Program-made: the position numbers and the translations under genes
The notes under the pieces: model-generated
Databases searched by the model: none
What the model was told of the DNA's origin: nothing
What the model saw: the letters and a program-made list of their open reading frames with translations, nothing else
From: Alcanivorax sp.
GTDB taxonomy: Bacteria > Pseudomonadota > Gammaproteobacteria > Pseudomonadales > Alcanivoracaceae
Assembly (NCBI RefSeq): GCF_017794965.1
Contig: NZ_CP051240.1
Span: 1,984,001 to 2,048,000, forward strand
Direction of reading: 5' to 3'
Length of the DNA stretch: 64,000 nucleotides
Shown: in pieces, positions 8,417-17,224 of the stretch
Position numbering within the stretch: position 1 is the stretch's first letter
Layout: each line of letters begins with the position of its first letter

Positions 8417-8746
8417 GGTTCATCACGGGTTAGCGGGAAGTTGCTGCTACCAAGGCCTTCCCGCAGGAGCGTCGGTTATTCGCTCCGCTCACCCCTGCGG
8501 TGTCGCCTTGTCAGGTGTTCCTTTGCTGCGCTCGGTGACGATGCGATTCCAGCGCTTTACTTCGCCCGGTTGAAATCGGTGTCTGGTGGGAGATTCAGCT
8601 TGCTGAACGCAGGTTCTGGCAACAGCTCCCGATCGAAGGTTTCAGTGATCCCTGTGGTGAAAACGTTATTGATCCTGGTCTGAAATCGCGCCGCCAGCGA
8701 CGCTCCTACGGAAAGGTGGGGCCTTCCCGGCAATCCGCGATGAATC
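8417..8746. repeat. MITE-like element with inverted termini
   Basis: Bounded by GGTTCATCACGGGTTAGCGG and, inverted, by GATTCATCGCGGATTGCCGG at the right end. The interior has an inverted REP (8685-8709), a fragment containing GTGGGAGATTCAGCTTGCTG shared in opposite orientation with 30138-30380, and a segment related to the GTAACGCACGGAGTG mosaic. No protein-coding content. It starts right after the minE terminator T-tract. Confidence 0.6.
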
Positions 8747-9082
8747 TTTTCTCCGCATCACTTGTTGTTCTTGCTCCTTCGGGGAGGTTTGGTCAATAGC
8801 GCGCAGCCACCCAATATAAAAGCCAAATTTTGCATACTTAAACCCCGTTCACCCCCGTTGGCAAACCGCAGGGAAGCCGCCCCCCCAGAGGTCCTTACAA
8901 TATTTCACGCAGCGCCCTACCTTGTGCTTTGCGAGACAAAGAACAGCGGACTATGCTAATTGGTGACCGCATAGTCAGGCTGCCTTGTTGGCTTGAAACC
9001 TGACAAAGCCATAACACAAAAATCTACCGTGTGGCAGGAGCCACGGCGGTGACTGGCTCGGCAAGAGTCAAAGGGAGAAAGT
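8747..9082. other. Upstream region of the hybrid kinase gene
   Basis: No gene seen. It contains an inverted repeat at 8949-8976 and presumably the promoter of the kinase gene. Confidence 0.4.
8949..8976. promoter_or_regulatory. Inverted repeat upstream of hybrid kinase
   Basis: GACTATGC-N12-GCATAGTC, a perfect 8-bp inverted repeat 107 bp before the kinase start codon. It is a candidate operator; no known consensus is matched. Confidence 0.4.
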
Positions 9083-11461
9083 GTGGCAAAGGATCGTGCT
9101 CAACTCTGGCGTTGTCTGGCAAGCCTTCTGATAGGCTTGGTGTTGCCGGTGCATGCTAGTGCAGCCGGGCACCTGCAAGTGGAGAACCCGGTTACCAATA
9201 TTGAACTGGGCACCCACATGGAAAGCTGGTGCGACAATGACGGCCTTTCCACCCTTGCCAAGGCCCGCAGCCAACACTATACCCCCCTGCAACGCAGCCG
9301 GATCAATTTCGGATACCGTAAAGACGCCTGCTGGTTTCGGGTTGCGCTGGAAAATACTGGTGACACGGAACTGCCCCTGTGGCTTCAGGTGGATTACGCC
9401 GTGCTGGATAATGTGGATTTTTTCCTGACCAGGGGCGATCAGGTCCATGCATGGCACATGGGCGACACCCTGCCGTTCAGCAGTCGCGCGGTGCACCTGC
9501 GTACCTTCACCCTGCCCTTTACCCTGTCAGCCGGAGAAACCCGCACCCTCTATCTGAGAGTTCATACCATCAGCAGTGCCATGACCGTGCCACTCACACT
9601 GAGCGGCAGGGATCATTTCATTGAGCAGCAAAGCAGCCATGAATGGCTCATGGGCGGTTTCTACGGAATTGCGATCGGTCTGTTCTTCTACCATCTGGTG
9701 CTGTGGCTGGGCGGTCGGGAGCACAGTAGCCGTTTTTACATGGTACACGTGGCCTGCTCCACCCTTTACATCGCCTGCCTGCAAGGGGTCGCGCACCGGC
9801 TATGGTTTGCCGACAGCGTGCTGCCACAAGCGGCTAATCACCTGTTTGGCTATCTGACCCTGCTGTCCGGCCTGCTGTTTGCCAGGGATTTTCTTCACAC
9901 CCGTCAATGGCACTGGCTGGATCGCCTGTTACTGACTGCGGTTGGGATTCAGGTAATCATTATCCTGGCATTGCTGGTCCTGCCGGTAGGTACAGTGGCA
10001 CCACTCCAGGGCGGGGTAGCGCTGGGCACATTGGCATTACTGCTGCTTATTGGTCTATATAGCCTCTATCGCGGCCATCCTCAGGCCCGCATTTTTGTCT
10101 TCGCCTGGGGAATGTTCCTGCTCACCGTGGCGCTGCTGGCCCTTGGCGCCTATGGGGTTATCACTCTCCCCGGGATTCTCAACATCATCGGGGTGCAATT
10201 GGGGCTTGTACTACAACAGGTGCTGCTGTCCTTTGGGCTGGCCTATCGGCTGCGGAGCCTCAAGCAGGAAACCCTGCAACGTCAGCAGGATATCGCCCGC
10301 GCCCAGGCCGAGAACGATGCCAAGACCGACTTTCTCGCCAAGATGAGTCACGAAATCCGTACGCCCATGAATGCCGTGCTTGGTCTGGCTGAGCTGATGC
10401 GGGGCACGCGTCTGGATGGCACCCAGCGCAACTATGTGGATACCATTTATAGCGCGGGTAACAGCCTGCTCAATGTGATCAACGATATTCTGGACTTCTC
10501 CAAGATCAGCTCCGGCAAGCTTGAGCTTGAAATCAGCAGCTTCAACCTGCATCGCCTGCTTGAAGACTGCCTGATGATCTTCCATGCCAACGCGGAGCAG
10601 AAAGACATTCGCCTGGTGAGTGACTGGGACAGCAGCCTGCCCGAGTGGGTTAGAGGTGATCAGACACGGTTACGGCAGATTCTGCTCAATCTGCTATCCA
10701 ATGCCATCAAGTTTACCGAGCAAGGGACCGTTACCCTGCGCGCGGAAGCCGCCAGAACCCGATCCCCCGATACGCTGCTGCTGTATTGCCAGGTGGCAGA
10801 CCAGGGCATCGGCATGAGCTCTGAGGAGCTGGCCATCCTGTTCCAGTCGTTTCAACAGGCCGACAGTTCCACCTCGCGTAAATATGGTGGTACCGGCTTG
10901 GGGCTGGCCATTTCCCGGCAGTTGGCGGAGCTCATGGAGGGCCGCCTGGAAGTACATAGTAAGCAGGGGCAGGGTTCAACCTTCACACTCAGCATCCCCC
11001 TCAAGCGAGGCGCACCACAGCACGATGATGGTCCCGGCTCAACACCCCTGCCATCGCAGACGAATCCGCTGCATGTCCTGGTGGTCGAGGATAATGCCGT
11101 CAACCAGATGGTGATTGGTGCCCTGCTCAAGCAACTGTCCGTCAAGACCACCCTTACCAGCAGCGGCCTTGAGGCGCTGGCTTTACTCGAGGATCGGAAG
11201 CTGGCCCCGGATGTGATTTTGATGGATTGTGAGATGCCCGATCTTGATGGTTACCAGACCACTGGATTGATCAGGGAACTGGAGAGCCGTGAAAACCGTC
11301 CCCGTACCCCCGTGTTGGCATTGACCGCCCATGCCTCCAACGAACACCGGGAGCGGTGCTTTGCCAGCGGCATGGACGATCACATTTCAAAACCCGTGAC
11401 ACTGGATCAATTGAGAAGAAAGCTGCAGGAATGGATTACTCACCAGGGAGCCTCTGAATAA
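9083..11461 (+). CDS. 7TM-DISM hybrid sensor histidine kinase
   Basis: 792 residues. Signal peptide (about 1-27), a periplasmic 7TMR-DISMED2 sensor domain (about 30-175; such domains are thought to bind carbohydrate-like ligands), seven membrane helices (about 185-390), a short coiled coil, HisKA with phospho-acceptor H423 (KMSHEIRTPMN), HATPase with N-box LLNLLSNAIKF and G-boxes DQGIGMS and GGTGLGLAI, and a receiver domain with phospho-acceptor D715 (LMDCEMPDLDGY) and HISKPV. The hybrid layout implies an Hpt partner encoded elsewhere. The start is GTG with AAGGGAG upstream. The last codons and stop (GCC TCT GAA TAA) lie inside the GAGCCTCTGAATAAC repeat. No cognate regulator is adjacent. Confidence 0.93.
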   Translation: MAKDRAQLWRCLASLLIGLVLPVHASAAGHLQVENPVTNIELGTHMESWCDNDGLSTLAKARSQHYTPLQRSRINFGYRKDACWFRVALENTGDTELPLWLQVDYAVLDNVDFFLTRGDQVHAWHMGDTLPFSSRAVHLRTFTLPFTLSAGETRTLYLRVHTISSAMTVPLTLSGRDHFIEQQSSHEWLMGGFYGIAIGLFFYHLVLWLGGREHSSRFYMVHVACSTLYIACLQGVAHRLWFADSVLPQAANHLFGYLTLLSGLLFARDFLHTRQWHWLDRLLLTAVGIQVIIILALLVLPVGTVAPLQGGVALGTLALLLLIGLYSLYRGHPQARIFVFAWGMFLLTVALLALGAYGVITLPGILNIIGVQLGLVLQQVLLSFGLAYRLRSLKQETLQRQQDIARAQAENDAKTDFLAKMSHEIRTPMNAVLGLAELMRGTRLDGTQRNYVDTIYSAGNSLLNVINDILDFSKISSGKLELEISSFNLHRLLEDCLMIFHANAEQKDIRLVSDWDSSLPEWVRGDQTRLRQILLNLLSNAIKFTEQGTVTLRAEAARTRSPDTLLLYCQVADQGIGMSSEELAILFQSFQQADSSTSRKYGGTGLGLAISRQLAELMEGRLEVHSKQGQGSTFTLSIPLKRGAPQHDDGPGSTPLPSQTNPLHVLVVEDNAVNQMVIGALLKQLSVKTTLTSSGLEALALLEDRKLAPDVILMDCEMPDLDGYQTTGLIRELESRENRPRTPVLALTAHASNEHRERCFASGMDDHISKPVTLDQLRRKLQEWITHQGASE

Positions 11462-11639
11462 CGCCTTGCATGCTCAGTCTTTCAGGCTGGTTCGCCCCCT
11501 CGGCAAAGGTAAAGAGGGGACGCGCTTTTGATGGCATGCTGGTTGCCTGTCGAGGCTCATACCTTCAAGAATAGGCAACAACGAGTGCGGGCCAGCCTGG
11601 AAGACCCGAAGGGCTCGGCCAGGAGTTATTCAGAGGCTC
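11448..11639. repeat. Inverted repeat GAGCCTCTGAATAAC between convergent genes
   Basis: GAGCCTCTGAATAAC at 11448-11462 and its exact complement at 11625-11639. Further weaker inner symmetry (CAGGCTGG / CCAGCCTG) suggests a long hairpin. It fills the gap between the convergent kinase and ABM genes and supplies the kinase stop codon. A shorter relative is at 15476-15530. Confidence 0.6.
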
Positions 11640-11640
11640 G

Positions 11641-11949
11641 CTAGCTGGGTAAAACCTGCCATTGCGGCTCTTCGTATTCACCGATCACGGTGACAGAAAC
11701 AACGTTTGCGTGTTTCGCCAGGATCGCCTTGACCTTTTCACTGCGCGAATCATCCTTGGCATCGCGATGCGCCTTGCTTTCCCAATGAGCGATGGCAAGC
11801 ACCGTATCGGGGTGGCCAATCTTGCGATGCAGATAGGTGCCACGGGCACCAGCAGACTGCTGAATGATTTCACTGGCTTCCACCCAGCCCTGCGCATACT
11901 CCTCCACGCTGAAACCAGGCGTCATGGTCACTTCAAAAATGAATTTCAT
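11641..11949 (-). CDS. Small ABM-like (dimeric alpha/beta barrel) protein
   Basis: 102 residues beginning MKFIFEVTMTPGFSVEEYAQGW. Length, the opening beta-strand and the phrase VLAIAHWESKAHRDA resemble antibiotic-biosynthesis-monooxygenase (ABM) and related dimeric alpha/beta-barrel proteins. Members include heme-degrading and quinol monooxygenases, but many have no known activity and I cannot assign a substrate. It starts inside the stop codon of mtfA (ATGA), so the two are co-translated; GGAGAGAG lies upstream of the ATG. Confidence 0.6.
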   Translation of the reverse strand: MKFIFEVTMTPGFSVEEYAQGWVEASEIIQQSAGARGTYLHRKIGHPDTVLAIAHWESKAHRDAKDDSRSEKVKAILAKHANVVSVTVIGEYEEPQWQVLPS

Positions 11950-12698
11950 GGTCTCTCTCCCTGACGGTAGAACTGGGCCAGCAGCCGGTACAACGCAGGC
12001 CAGTCACGGAACAACGTATCGGGGGATTCAAAAAAGGCTTCGCTGCACACCGCAAAGAACTCCCCCGGCCCGGTTAGCGCATAGGCATCCACCGGCATGG
12101 GCCGGTGGTGATGGTAATCCTCCAGCAGCTCCTGATACGCCCGACTGAAGACGTCATACCATTGTTGCGCTCGCATCCCCTCATGCAGAGGCGGCGCCCC
12201 ATTGGCGCCCTGATGGCGCATATCCAGCTTGTGCGACATCTCATGGATCACCACGTTACTGGCACCACCGGCCTGGCAGACAGCCTCCCAGGAGAGAATG
12301 ACCGGTCCCTGATGCCAGGCTTCCCCGGCCAGCACTGGCCCACGGGCATGAACCACACCGTCGGCGGTACGATGGGGGCGATTGGGAATAAACGCACCTT
12401 CATAGAGGATCACTGTGTACCAACCGTCGTACCAGTCCAGCCCCAGTTTGAGCACAGGCACACAGGCCATGGTAGCGACTTTCAGGCACATGTTGTCAGT
12501 GATGGCGAAGTCACCGCCAGGCGCCACGCTCTTGCGGGCCAGAAAGCGAAATGCCATTGCCATCAGCGCGTCACGCTCCTGGCCCTGATAGCGGGCCATC
12601 ACGGGCCAGTCGGCCACCGCAGCTTCCCACTGCGCCGCAGTGAAACCCATCTTCCGGACCCGTCGGGCATCCCGCCAGTTACGCCACGCTGCAAACAT
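11946..12698 (-). CDS. mtfA: MtfA-like M90 zinc metallopeptidase
   Basis: 250 residues. MtfA (Mlc titration factor A) is a cytosolic aminopeptidase that in E. coli binds the repressor Mlc. The zinc site HEMSH (152-156, HExxH) and the conserved downstream GPGEFFAVCSEAFFESP are clear. The open frame continues far upstream, but that part is low-quality and overlaps the divergent transporter. ATG 12698 with GGAGGG in front agrees with MtfA N-termini. Overlaps the downstream ABM gene by 4 bp. Confidence 0.9.
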   Translation of the reverse strand: MFAAWRNWRDARRVRKMGFTAAQWEAAVADWPVMARYQGQERDALMAMAFRFLARKSVAPGGDFAITDNMCLKVATMACVPVLKLGLDWYDGWYTVILYEGAFIPNRPHRTADGVVHARGPVLAGEAWHQGPVILSWEAVCQAGGASNVVIHEMSHKLDMRHQGANGAPPLHEGMRAQQWYDVFSRAYQELLEDYHHHRPMPVDAYALTGPGEFFAVCSEAFFESPDTLFRDWPALYRLLAQFYRQGERP

Positions 12699-12849
12699 CA
12701 GCCCTCCGTTGTGATAGACAGATGCCCTTCCCCGGTCCCCTGCTGTGTCAGCATGGCCGGATTCGCCATCCTTATGGCGCCGAGGGAATCCTGTCAGTGT
12801 GAAGCGCCATGCTACCATCCGCTCCCCGTATTCATGGAAGTCCTTCGCT

Positions 12850-13785
12850 GTGCCATTCAGCCAAGCCCACAAAGCCGATTTTCTGCTACTGGTTGTCACC
12901 CTGCTGGCGGCCATCAGCTGGATGTTTTCCCGGGAAGCCGTGCTGGCCATGCCCCCCTTGCTGTTCATGTCCCTGCGCTTTCTGCTTGCCTCACTACTGC
13001 TAAGCCTGGTGGCTTTTCCCCAGCTGGCCAGACTTACCACCGGACAACTATGGCGCTGTATCCGTGTCGGCCTGGTGTTCGGTGTTGCCATGTGTTTCTG
13101 GGTACTGGGACTGGCATTTGCCACCCATGTGGGCGAAGGGGCCTTTCTTACCAGCCTGGGCGTGGTGCTGGTGCCGGTGATTGCCCGCGTGGTATTTGCC
13201 GAGCCGGTACCGGGTAGCACCTGGCTGGCCCTGCCGGTAGCGGTAGCCGGACTGGCTCTGCTATCGCTGGAACAGGGGCTGCAGCTTGAGGCTGGTCAGC
13301 TGCTGTTCATCACTGCCGCTGCTATCTTTGCCCTTTACTTCAACCTCAATACCCGTGCCGCCAATACCCTGGCTATCCGAGACAGCAATGGTCACACCGT
13401 GGAGCAGCCGCGCATCCCCGCGCTTGCCCTGACCACCGTGGTGCTCGCGGTGGTGGGGGTCGTCACCGGTTCCCTGTCGCTGTACTTCGAGCCCTGGCAA
13501 GACGCCATGACCCAGATGCAGGGAGAGCTGGTCATGTGGATTGTGCTTAGTGCCACCGTGGGAACCGCTATGCGCTTTCTGGTCCAGACCTATGCGCAAA
13601 GCCTCTCCCTGCACAGCCACGGGGTGGTGATCATGGTGCTGGAACCCATGTGGACCGCGCTCATGGCCGCACTCTGGTTCGGCGAGAGCATGACCGCCCT
13701 GCAAGGTGTTGGCTGCGGCTTGATCTTCCTGTCATTGCTGGTCAACCGTTGGCGGGCAGTGAGGCGAATGCTGCGCCTCGGATAA
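12850..13785 (+). CDS. EamA/DMT-family transporter
   Basis: About 311 residues with ten hydrophobic segments in two EamA halves (ADFLLLVVTLLAAISWMFSRE..., and LVMWIVLSATVGTAMRFLVQTYAQ...), typical of drug/metabolite exporters. The second half has the usual VIMVLEPMWTALMAALWFGE motif. GTG 12850 (GGAAG 9 nt upstream) is chosen because the family starts shortly before the first helix; the frame is open back to ATG 12745. Substrate cannot be deduced. Divergent from mtfA. Confidence 0.82.
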   Translation: MPFSQAHKADFLLLVVTLLAAISWMFSREAVLAMPPLLFMSLRFLLASLLLSLVAFPQLARLTTGQLWRCIRVGLVFGVAMCFWVLGLAFATHVGEGAFLTSLGVVLVPVIARVVFAEPVPGSTWLALPVAVAGLALLSLEQGLQLEAGQLLFITAAAIFALYFNLNTRAANTLAIRDSNGHTVEQPRIPALALTTVVLAVVGVVTGSLSLYFEPWQDAMTQMQGELVMWIVLSATVGTAMRFLVQTYAQSLSLHSHGVVIMVLEPMWTALMAALWFGESMTALQGVGCGLIFLSLLVNRWRAVRRMLRLG

Positions 13786-13995
13786 TATCATTATGGCATC
13801 GCTACGCCTATTGCCCCAGCTGTCCAGCCCTTTCCCCACTCTCGGTGCCAGCCTGTGCACACTCGTGTTCCTCCCCCGGTACCAATCTCTCTGGCAGTGA
13901 ACAAATTAGGCTGATTTGTGTGACCCAATTCCTGTTCTGGAGGGATTCACAGTGCACCATCATGCACATCAAACCAACAACAATAAAACTGCGCC

Positions 13996-15204
13996 ATGGA
14001 TGCAAACAGACTGCCAATCAAGAGCTGCGTGTTGGCCCTGCTGATCACTGCCAGTGGCTTCAGCCATGGGACTTCGTGCCAGGAAAATGCTCCGCCGCCA
14101 CTCACCCTGGCCAGCCTGGCAGGGGATGACCGTACACTGGTCAGCTTGCTGGACGAACCGGCAACGGAACAACAGGCCCCGGCCCTGCAGCATTACAATC
14201 GTGCCGCCCAAAGCAACAACAAACCTATTCTCGGGAATTATGCGCGGCTGCGTCTGGCAGCCCTGGCATTGCGCGACGGTGACACCACCTTTGCCCGTGA
14301 ACAACTTGCCCAGATTGAACAGAACAGTCCCGCTGCTGTGGATGCCGCCCTGCTGCTGGCAGAAAGCTATCGCAAGGATGGCGATCGCGAGCGGGCTCGC
14401 GCCTGGTTTCTGCGCATAGCGGCGCGCTTCCCCGGCAATCCCCGGGCGGTTTCCGGCCTGGTGTTGGCGGGTGATGACTGGCGCCGACAAGGCGCGGCCC
14501 AGCAGGCCCTGCCGGTCTATAACCTGGCGCTGGACAAGGCTGCCGAGAACATGAAGGCCCTGGATGAGCTGGAGAACAATCCGGATCGTCTCTATCGGGC
14601 GCTGACCAACAGTGTGGCTGGCAACAGCACCACAGTCATGGATCAGTTGGTACTGGCACTGGTGCGCGACAGTGACAGCCAGGTGCTTGCCTCCACCCGC
14701 CAGCTCATCGCGGCCAAGCACCGCATGCGCTGCCTGGAAAGCGAAGAGAAATCCCTCGACAATGCCATTGAACATGCCTCGGCAAGAGACCTGTCCAATG
14801 GCGCCTTCCGCAAGTCTGCAGAGATGGAAAAGACAGCCACTGAGCAGGAAATTACTGATCTGGAACGGGTGCTTGCCAATGCCCCGAAGATGCCGGAATT
14901 ACAGATGCGTCTGGAGGATGCACGCAGCAGACTGGCGCGCCTGAATCAGCGACTGGACTCGCTGGGCTCTACCGCCCTGCCCCCTGAACTGGCGCAACGC
15001 AAGCAGCAGATGGAGGCTGACAAGACAGCGCTGAACCGTTCTATCCTGGCTGCCCGGGAGCAAGTGAGAGCGGCGCTGGAAAAGGAAGTGCCAGAACTGA
15101 AACGGTACTACCGCAATCTGGCGGGGGAGGCGCAACTGGGCATCGCCCAGTTGCTGCAGAATACAGAGAAGCGAGCGCAATCATCCCTTGTGGGATACAA
15201 GTAA
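13996..15204 (+). CDS. Secreted TPR/coiled-coil protein of unknown function
   Basis: 402 residues. An N-terminal signal sequence (CVLALLITASGFSHG, then TSCQENA) suggests export; cleavage or lipidation near SCQ is possible but the lipobox is poor. Residues 60-200 contain TPR-like helices (GNYARLRLAALALRDGD, AALLLAESYRKDGDRERARAWF). Residues 230-385 are charged and coiled-coil-like with three conspicuous heptad stretches. This layout resembles periplasmic scaffolds, but I do not recognise the family. The start has no clear ribosome binding site. The 3' end overlaps the convergent ACBP gene by 24 bp. Confidence 0.75.
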   Translation: MDANRLPIKSCVLALLITASGFSHGTSCQENAPPPLTLASLAGDDRTLVSLLDEPATEQQAPALQHYNRAAQSNNKPILGNYARLRLAALALRDGDTTFAREQLAQIEQNSPAAVDAALLLAESYRKDGDRERARAWFLRIAARFPGNPRAVSGLVLAGDDWRRQGAAQQALPVYNLALDKAAENMKALDELENNPDRLYRALTNSVAGNSTTVMDQLVLALVRDSDSQVLASTRQLIAAKHRMRCLESEEKSLDNAIEHASARDLSNGAFRKSAEMEKTATEQEITDLERVLANAPKMPELQMRLEDARSRLARLNQRLDSLGSTALPPELAQRKQQMEADKTALNRSILAAREQVRAALEKEVPELKRYYRNLAGEAQLGIAQLLQNTEKRAQSSLVGYK

Positions 15205-15447
15205 GGCTTCAACCTTGTCGATGTACTTCTGCTTGGCGGTGTCTGCGTCCATGCCCTTGAGCTTGGCCCAGGCATCGTATTTGGCCCGCTTCACCATATC
15301 CAGCATGCCCGGACGCTTGCCACTGACATCCCCTTCGCTACCCTGCTTGAAATGCGCATAGAGGAACAGCAGGTCATCGTTGGAAGGCTTGCGGTCCAGC
15401 GTCTGAACCTCTTTCTGGGCTTGTTCAAAACGAGCAGTATCAGTCAT
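15181..15447 (-). CDS. Acyl-CoA-binding protein (ACBP)
   Basis: 88 residues, the standard ACBP size. Cytosolic carrier that buffers long-chain acyl-CoA esters. Conserved features are LLFLYAHFKQG, the K/R-rich GKRPGMLDMVKRAKYDAW (acyl-CoA site), and a final helix. ACBPs are common in eukaryotes and sporadic in bacteria, mainly lipid-storing ones, fitting the lipid theme here. The coding end overlaps the convergent TPR gene by 24 bp. Confidence 0.95.
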   Translation of the reverse strand: MTDTARFEQAQKEVQTLDRKPSNDDLLFLYAHFKQGSEGDVSGKRPGMLDMVKRAKYDAWAKLKGMDADTAKQKYIDKVEALLVSHKG

Positions 15448-15475
15448 CGTTATTCCTGTTATTAACGGGTTGGGG

Positions 15476-15530
15476 GAGCCTCTGGATAACGGCTTGTGTA
15501 TTCAGTGTGCAAGGCGTTGTTCAGAGGCTC
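15476..15530. repeat. Short GAGCCTCTG inverted repeat
   Basis: GAGCCTCTGGATAACGGCTTG and CAAGGCGTTGTTCAGAGGCTC form imperfect arms of 21 bp around a loop of about 13 bp. Same family as the pair at 11448/11625, here upstream of the ACBP gene and downstream of the acyltransferase. Confidence 0.6.
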
Positions 15531-15612
15531 TCTTGGTAAGGGCAGCACGCTGCCTGATGCAGGAAATAGTGCGCGGTGTTCGCGGCAGAATCAACTGGCA
15601 CTAACCCTGTAT

Positions 15613-16245
15613 TCAGCGACCAGTAAGCTTCCGGAACGGCTCGGACAGCAAGGCAGGATGGCGCGGCACAATCTCACTAAGCATCTGCACCATGGATTCC
15701 AGATCCGCGTCCATGTCCCCACTGGGCAGAATACTGCCGACAACTCGCACTTGTTTGCGGCGATAGCAGAACCCCAGCACCACAATCGGAATCCCCTGGG
15801 CTTCGGCAATCCGGTAGAACCCCGTCTTCCAGCGTGCAGCCCCCTTGCGGGTGCCCTCCGGAGCGATGCCCAGCCAGCAGGGTTCCTGTTGCATGGCCTG
15901 GGCAGTCTGCTCCACCAGGTCATGGGCATTCTCCCGGTTTACAGGAATACCCCCCAGCCAATACATAAACCGCCCGAAACGCCCTTCAAACAGGGTGTGT
16001 TTGCCCATGAAACGCACATAAATGCGTAACGCCTGAATAGCACTGAGGCCGATCACCCCATCCATGTTGGAGGTGTGCGGCGCCACAGCAAGTACCGCGC
16101 GCTCCACATTGGGCAGGCTGCCAACAATACGCCAGCCCATCAGTTTGAGGATCAGCCGGCCCAGTCCGGCAAGCAACCAGTGTCCGCGACGGGGGACCGC
16201 CGGCCCAGGGGTTTGCGGGGTTATTGCCGGCAAAGGCCGTTTCAT
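15613..16245 (-). CDS. PlsC-like 1-acylglycerol-phosphate acyltransferase family protein
   Basis: 210 residues. Carries the acyltransferase motif H-x4-D (HTSNMD), a glycerophosphate-binding-type GRFGRFMYWLGGIPVNR and PEGTRKG (motif III). Small homologues of this subclass are lysophospholipid or ornithine-lipid type acyltransferases; the acceptor cannot be deduced. ATG 16245 overlaps the stop of the upstream thioesterase (ATGA), so the two are translationally coupled. The frame is open 31 codons further upstream, but that stretch lies inside the thioesterase gene. Confidence 0.88.
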   Translation of the reverse strand: MKRPLPAITPQTPGPAVPRRGHWLLAGLGRLILKLMGWRIVGSLPNVERAVLAVAPHTSNMDGVIGLSAIQALRIYVRFMGKHTLFEGRFGRFMYWLGGIPVNRENAHDLVEQTAQAMQQEPCWLGIAPEGTRKGAARWKTGFYRIAEAQGIPIVVLGFCYRRKQVRVVGSILPSGDMDADLESMVQMLSEIVPRHPALLSEPFRKLTGR

Positions 16246-17027
16246 GCGAAGACCGTAAAGGTCTGGCGACTGAGCGCCACCGCCCGGCCGTCGGCGTCCC
16301 AGATGGTGGCTCGGCTTTGCCCGTAGCCATCGCTGCACTGGTCAGTATCCACCTGATAGCGCCAGAGTGTGTCGGCAGGCCGGCTTGCCGGGTCGTCCAG
16401 CAGTTCCATTGTCCAAGTCAATGAACTGGCCGGGGCCGGGGTACGCAACATGGACAGCACCGAAGGGGGCCAGGTGTCCACCAGTGCAATCAATGCCGCC
16501 GTACTCATGGCTGCCGGCGCCTCCCGAAACCCCATGTACCCGGTAAAGTTGGCTTCATCACTGCCGCTGTAGGGCGGCTTGCCATTGGCATAGCGCATGT
16601 CAAAGTGCTCCAGGAAATCCGGCGTCACGCCCTTGATATTGGGCAGACTGAAGCTGTCCTCCGGCGCTTTCATGGCAGGCATAACGGGGGCCGCCACCTT
16701 CACAGCCGATTCCCGCGCAGCCCCCAGACTCGCCAGCATGGCCGCCACCACCTGGCCATCCTGACGGGCAGTGACCATGGCCTGCATCACCGACTTGCCT
16801 TCCCGGAACACCTCACTGGTCAGCGTCACCGGTCCCGGCGCCGCAGGCGCCACAAAAGACAGGGAGAAACTACGCAGCATCCGCCCTGCACCAACACTCT
16901 TTTCGAGGTGATCATACAGGACCGCGCCCACCAGACCGCCGAACAGGGCACGCCCCTGTCCCCAACCTTCAGGAAGAACGCCGCTGCCTTTGCCATCTAC
17001 GCCGGCCAATACTTCATCAAATGTCAT
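16242..17027 (-). CDS. TesB-like acyl-CoA thioesterase
   Basis: 261 residues with a double-hotdog layout (4HBT_3 type). It has WGQGRALFGGLVGAVLYDHL near the N terminus, RSFSLSFVAPAAPGPV, and a second half with SLTWTMELLDD and the closing RATIWDADGRAVALSRQTF, all typical of this acyl-CoA thioesterase family. Hydrolysis of medium or long acyl-CoAs is likely. First gene of a two-gene unit with the acyltransferase. Confidence 0.9.
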   Translation of the reverse strand: MTFDEVLAGVDGKGSGVLPEGWGQGRALFGGLVGAVLYDHLEKSVGAGRMLRSFSLSFVAPAAPGPVTLTSEVFREGKSVMQAMVTARQDGQVVAAMLASLGAARESAVKVAAPVMPAMKAPEDSFSLPNIKGVTPDFLEHFDMRYANGKPPYSGSDEANFTGYMGFREAPAAMSTAALIALVDTWPPSVLSMLRTPAPASSLTWTMELLDDPASRPADTLWRYQVDTDQCSDGYGQSRATIWDADGRAVALSRQTFTVFA

Positions 17028-17224
17028 AACATGATCTCACTACCTGGTTCAGCCGCTCAGTAAACCATTACCGGGCCGCCGCATGAAGACGCAATCAGGA
17101 CAAAGCCGTGGCAATCTGCGACAGCGGGATCATTCACGGAAAACAGGGTGATTTTGCCATGCGCAGCGGGCCACTAAGCGGTAGCATAGGCGCCAATTTT
17201 CCGTTTCACCCGCTGGAGAGCACA

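Noticed and set aside
8441..8959. Short plus-strand frames in 8441-8683 and 8762-8959
   Set aside because: They lie in the repeat element and its flank, show no ribosome binding site, and the sequence recurs inverted elsewhere in non-coding DNA.
12699..13220. N-terminal extension of mtfA to 13220
   Set aside because: It would overlap the divergent EamA transporter, reads as low-complexity Ser/Arg/Thr, and MtfA proteins are about 250-265 residues.
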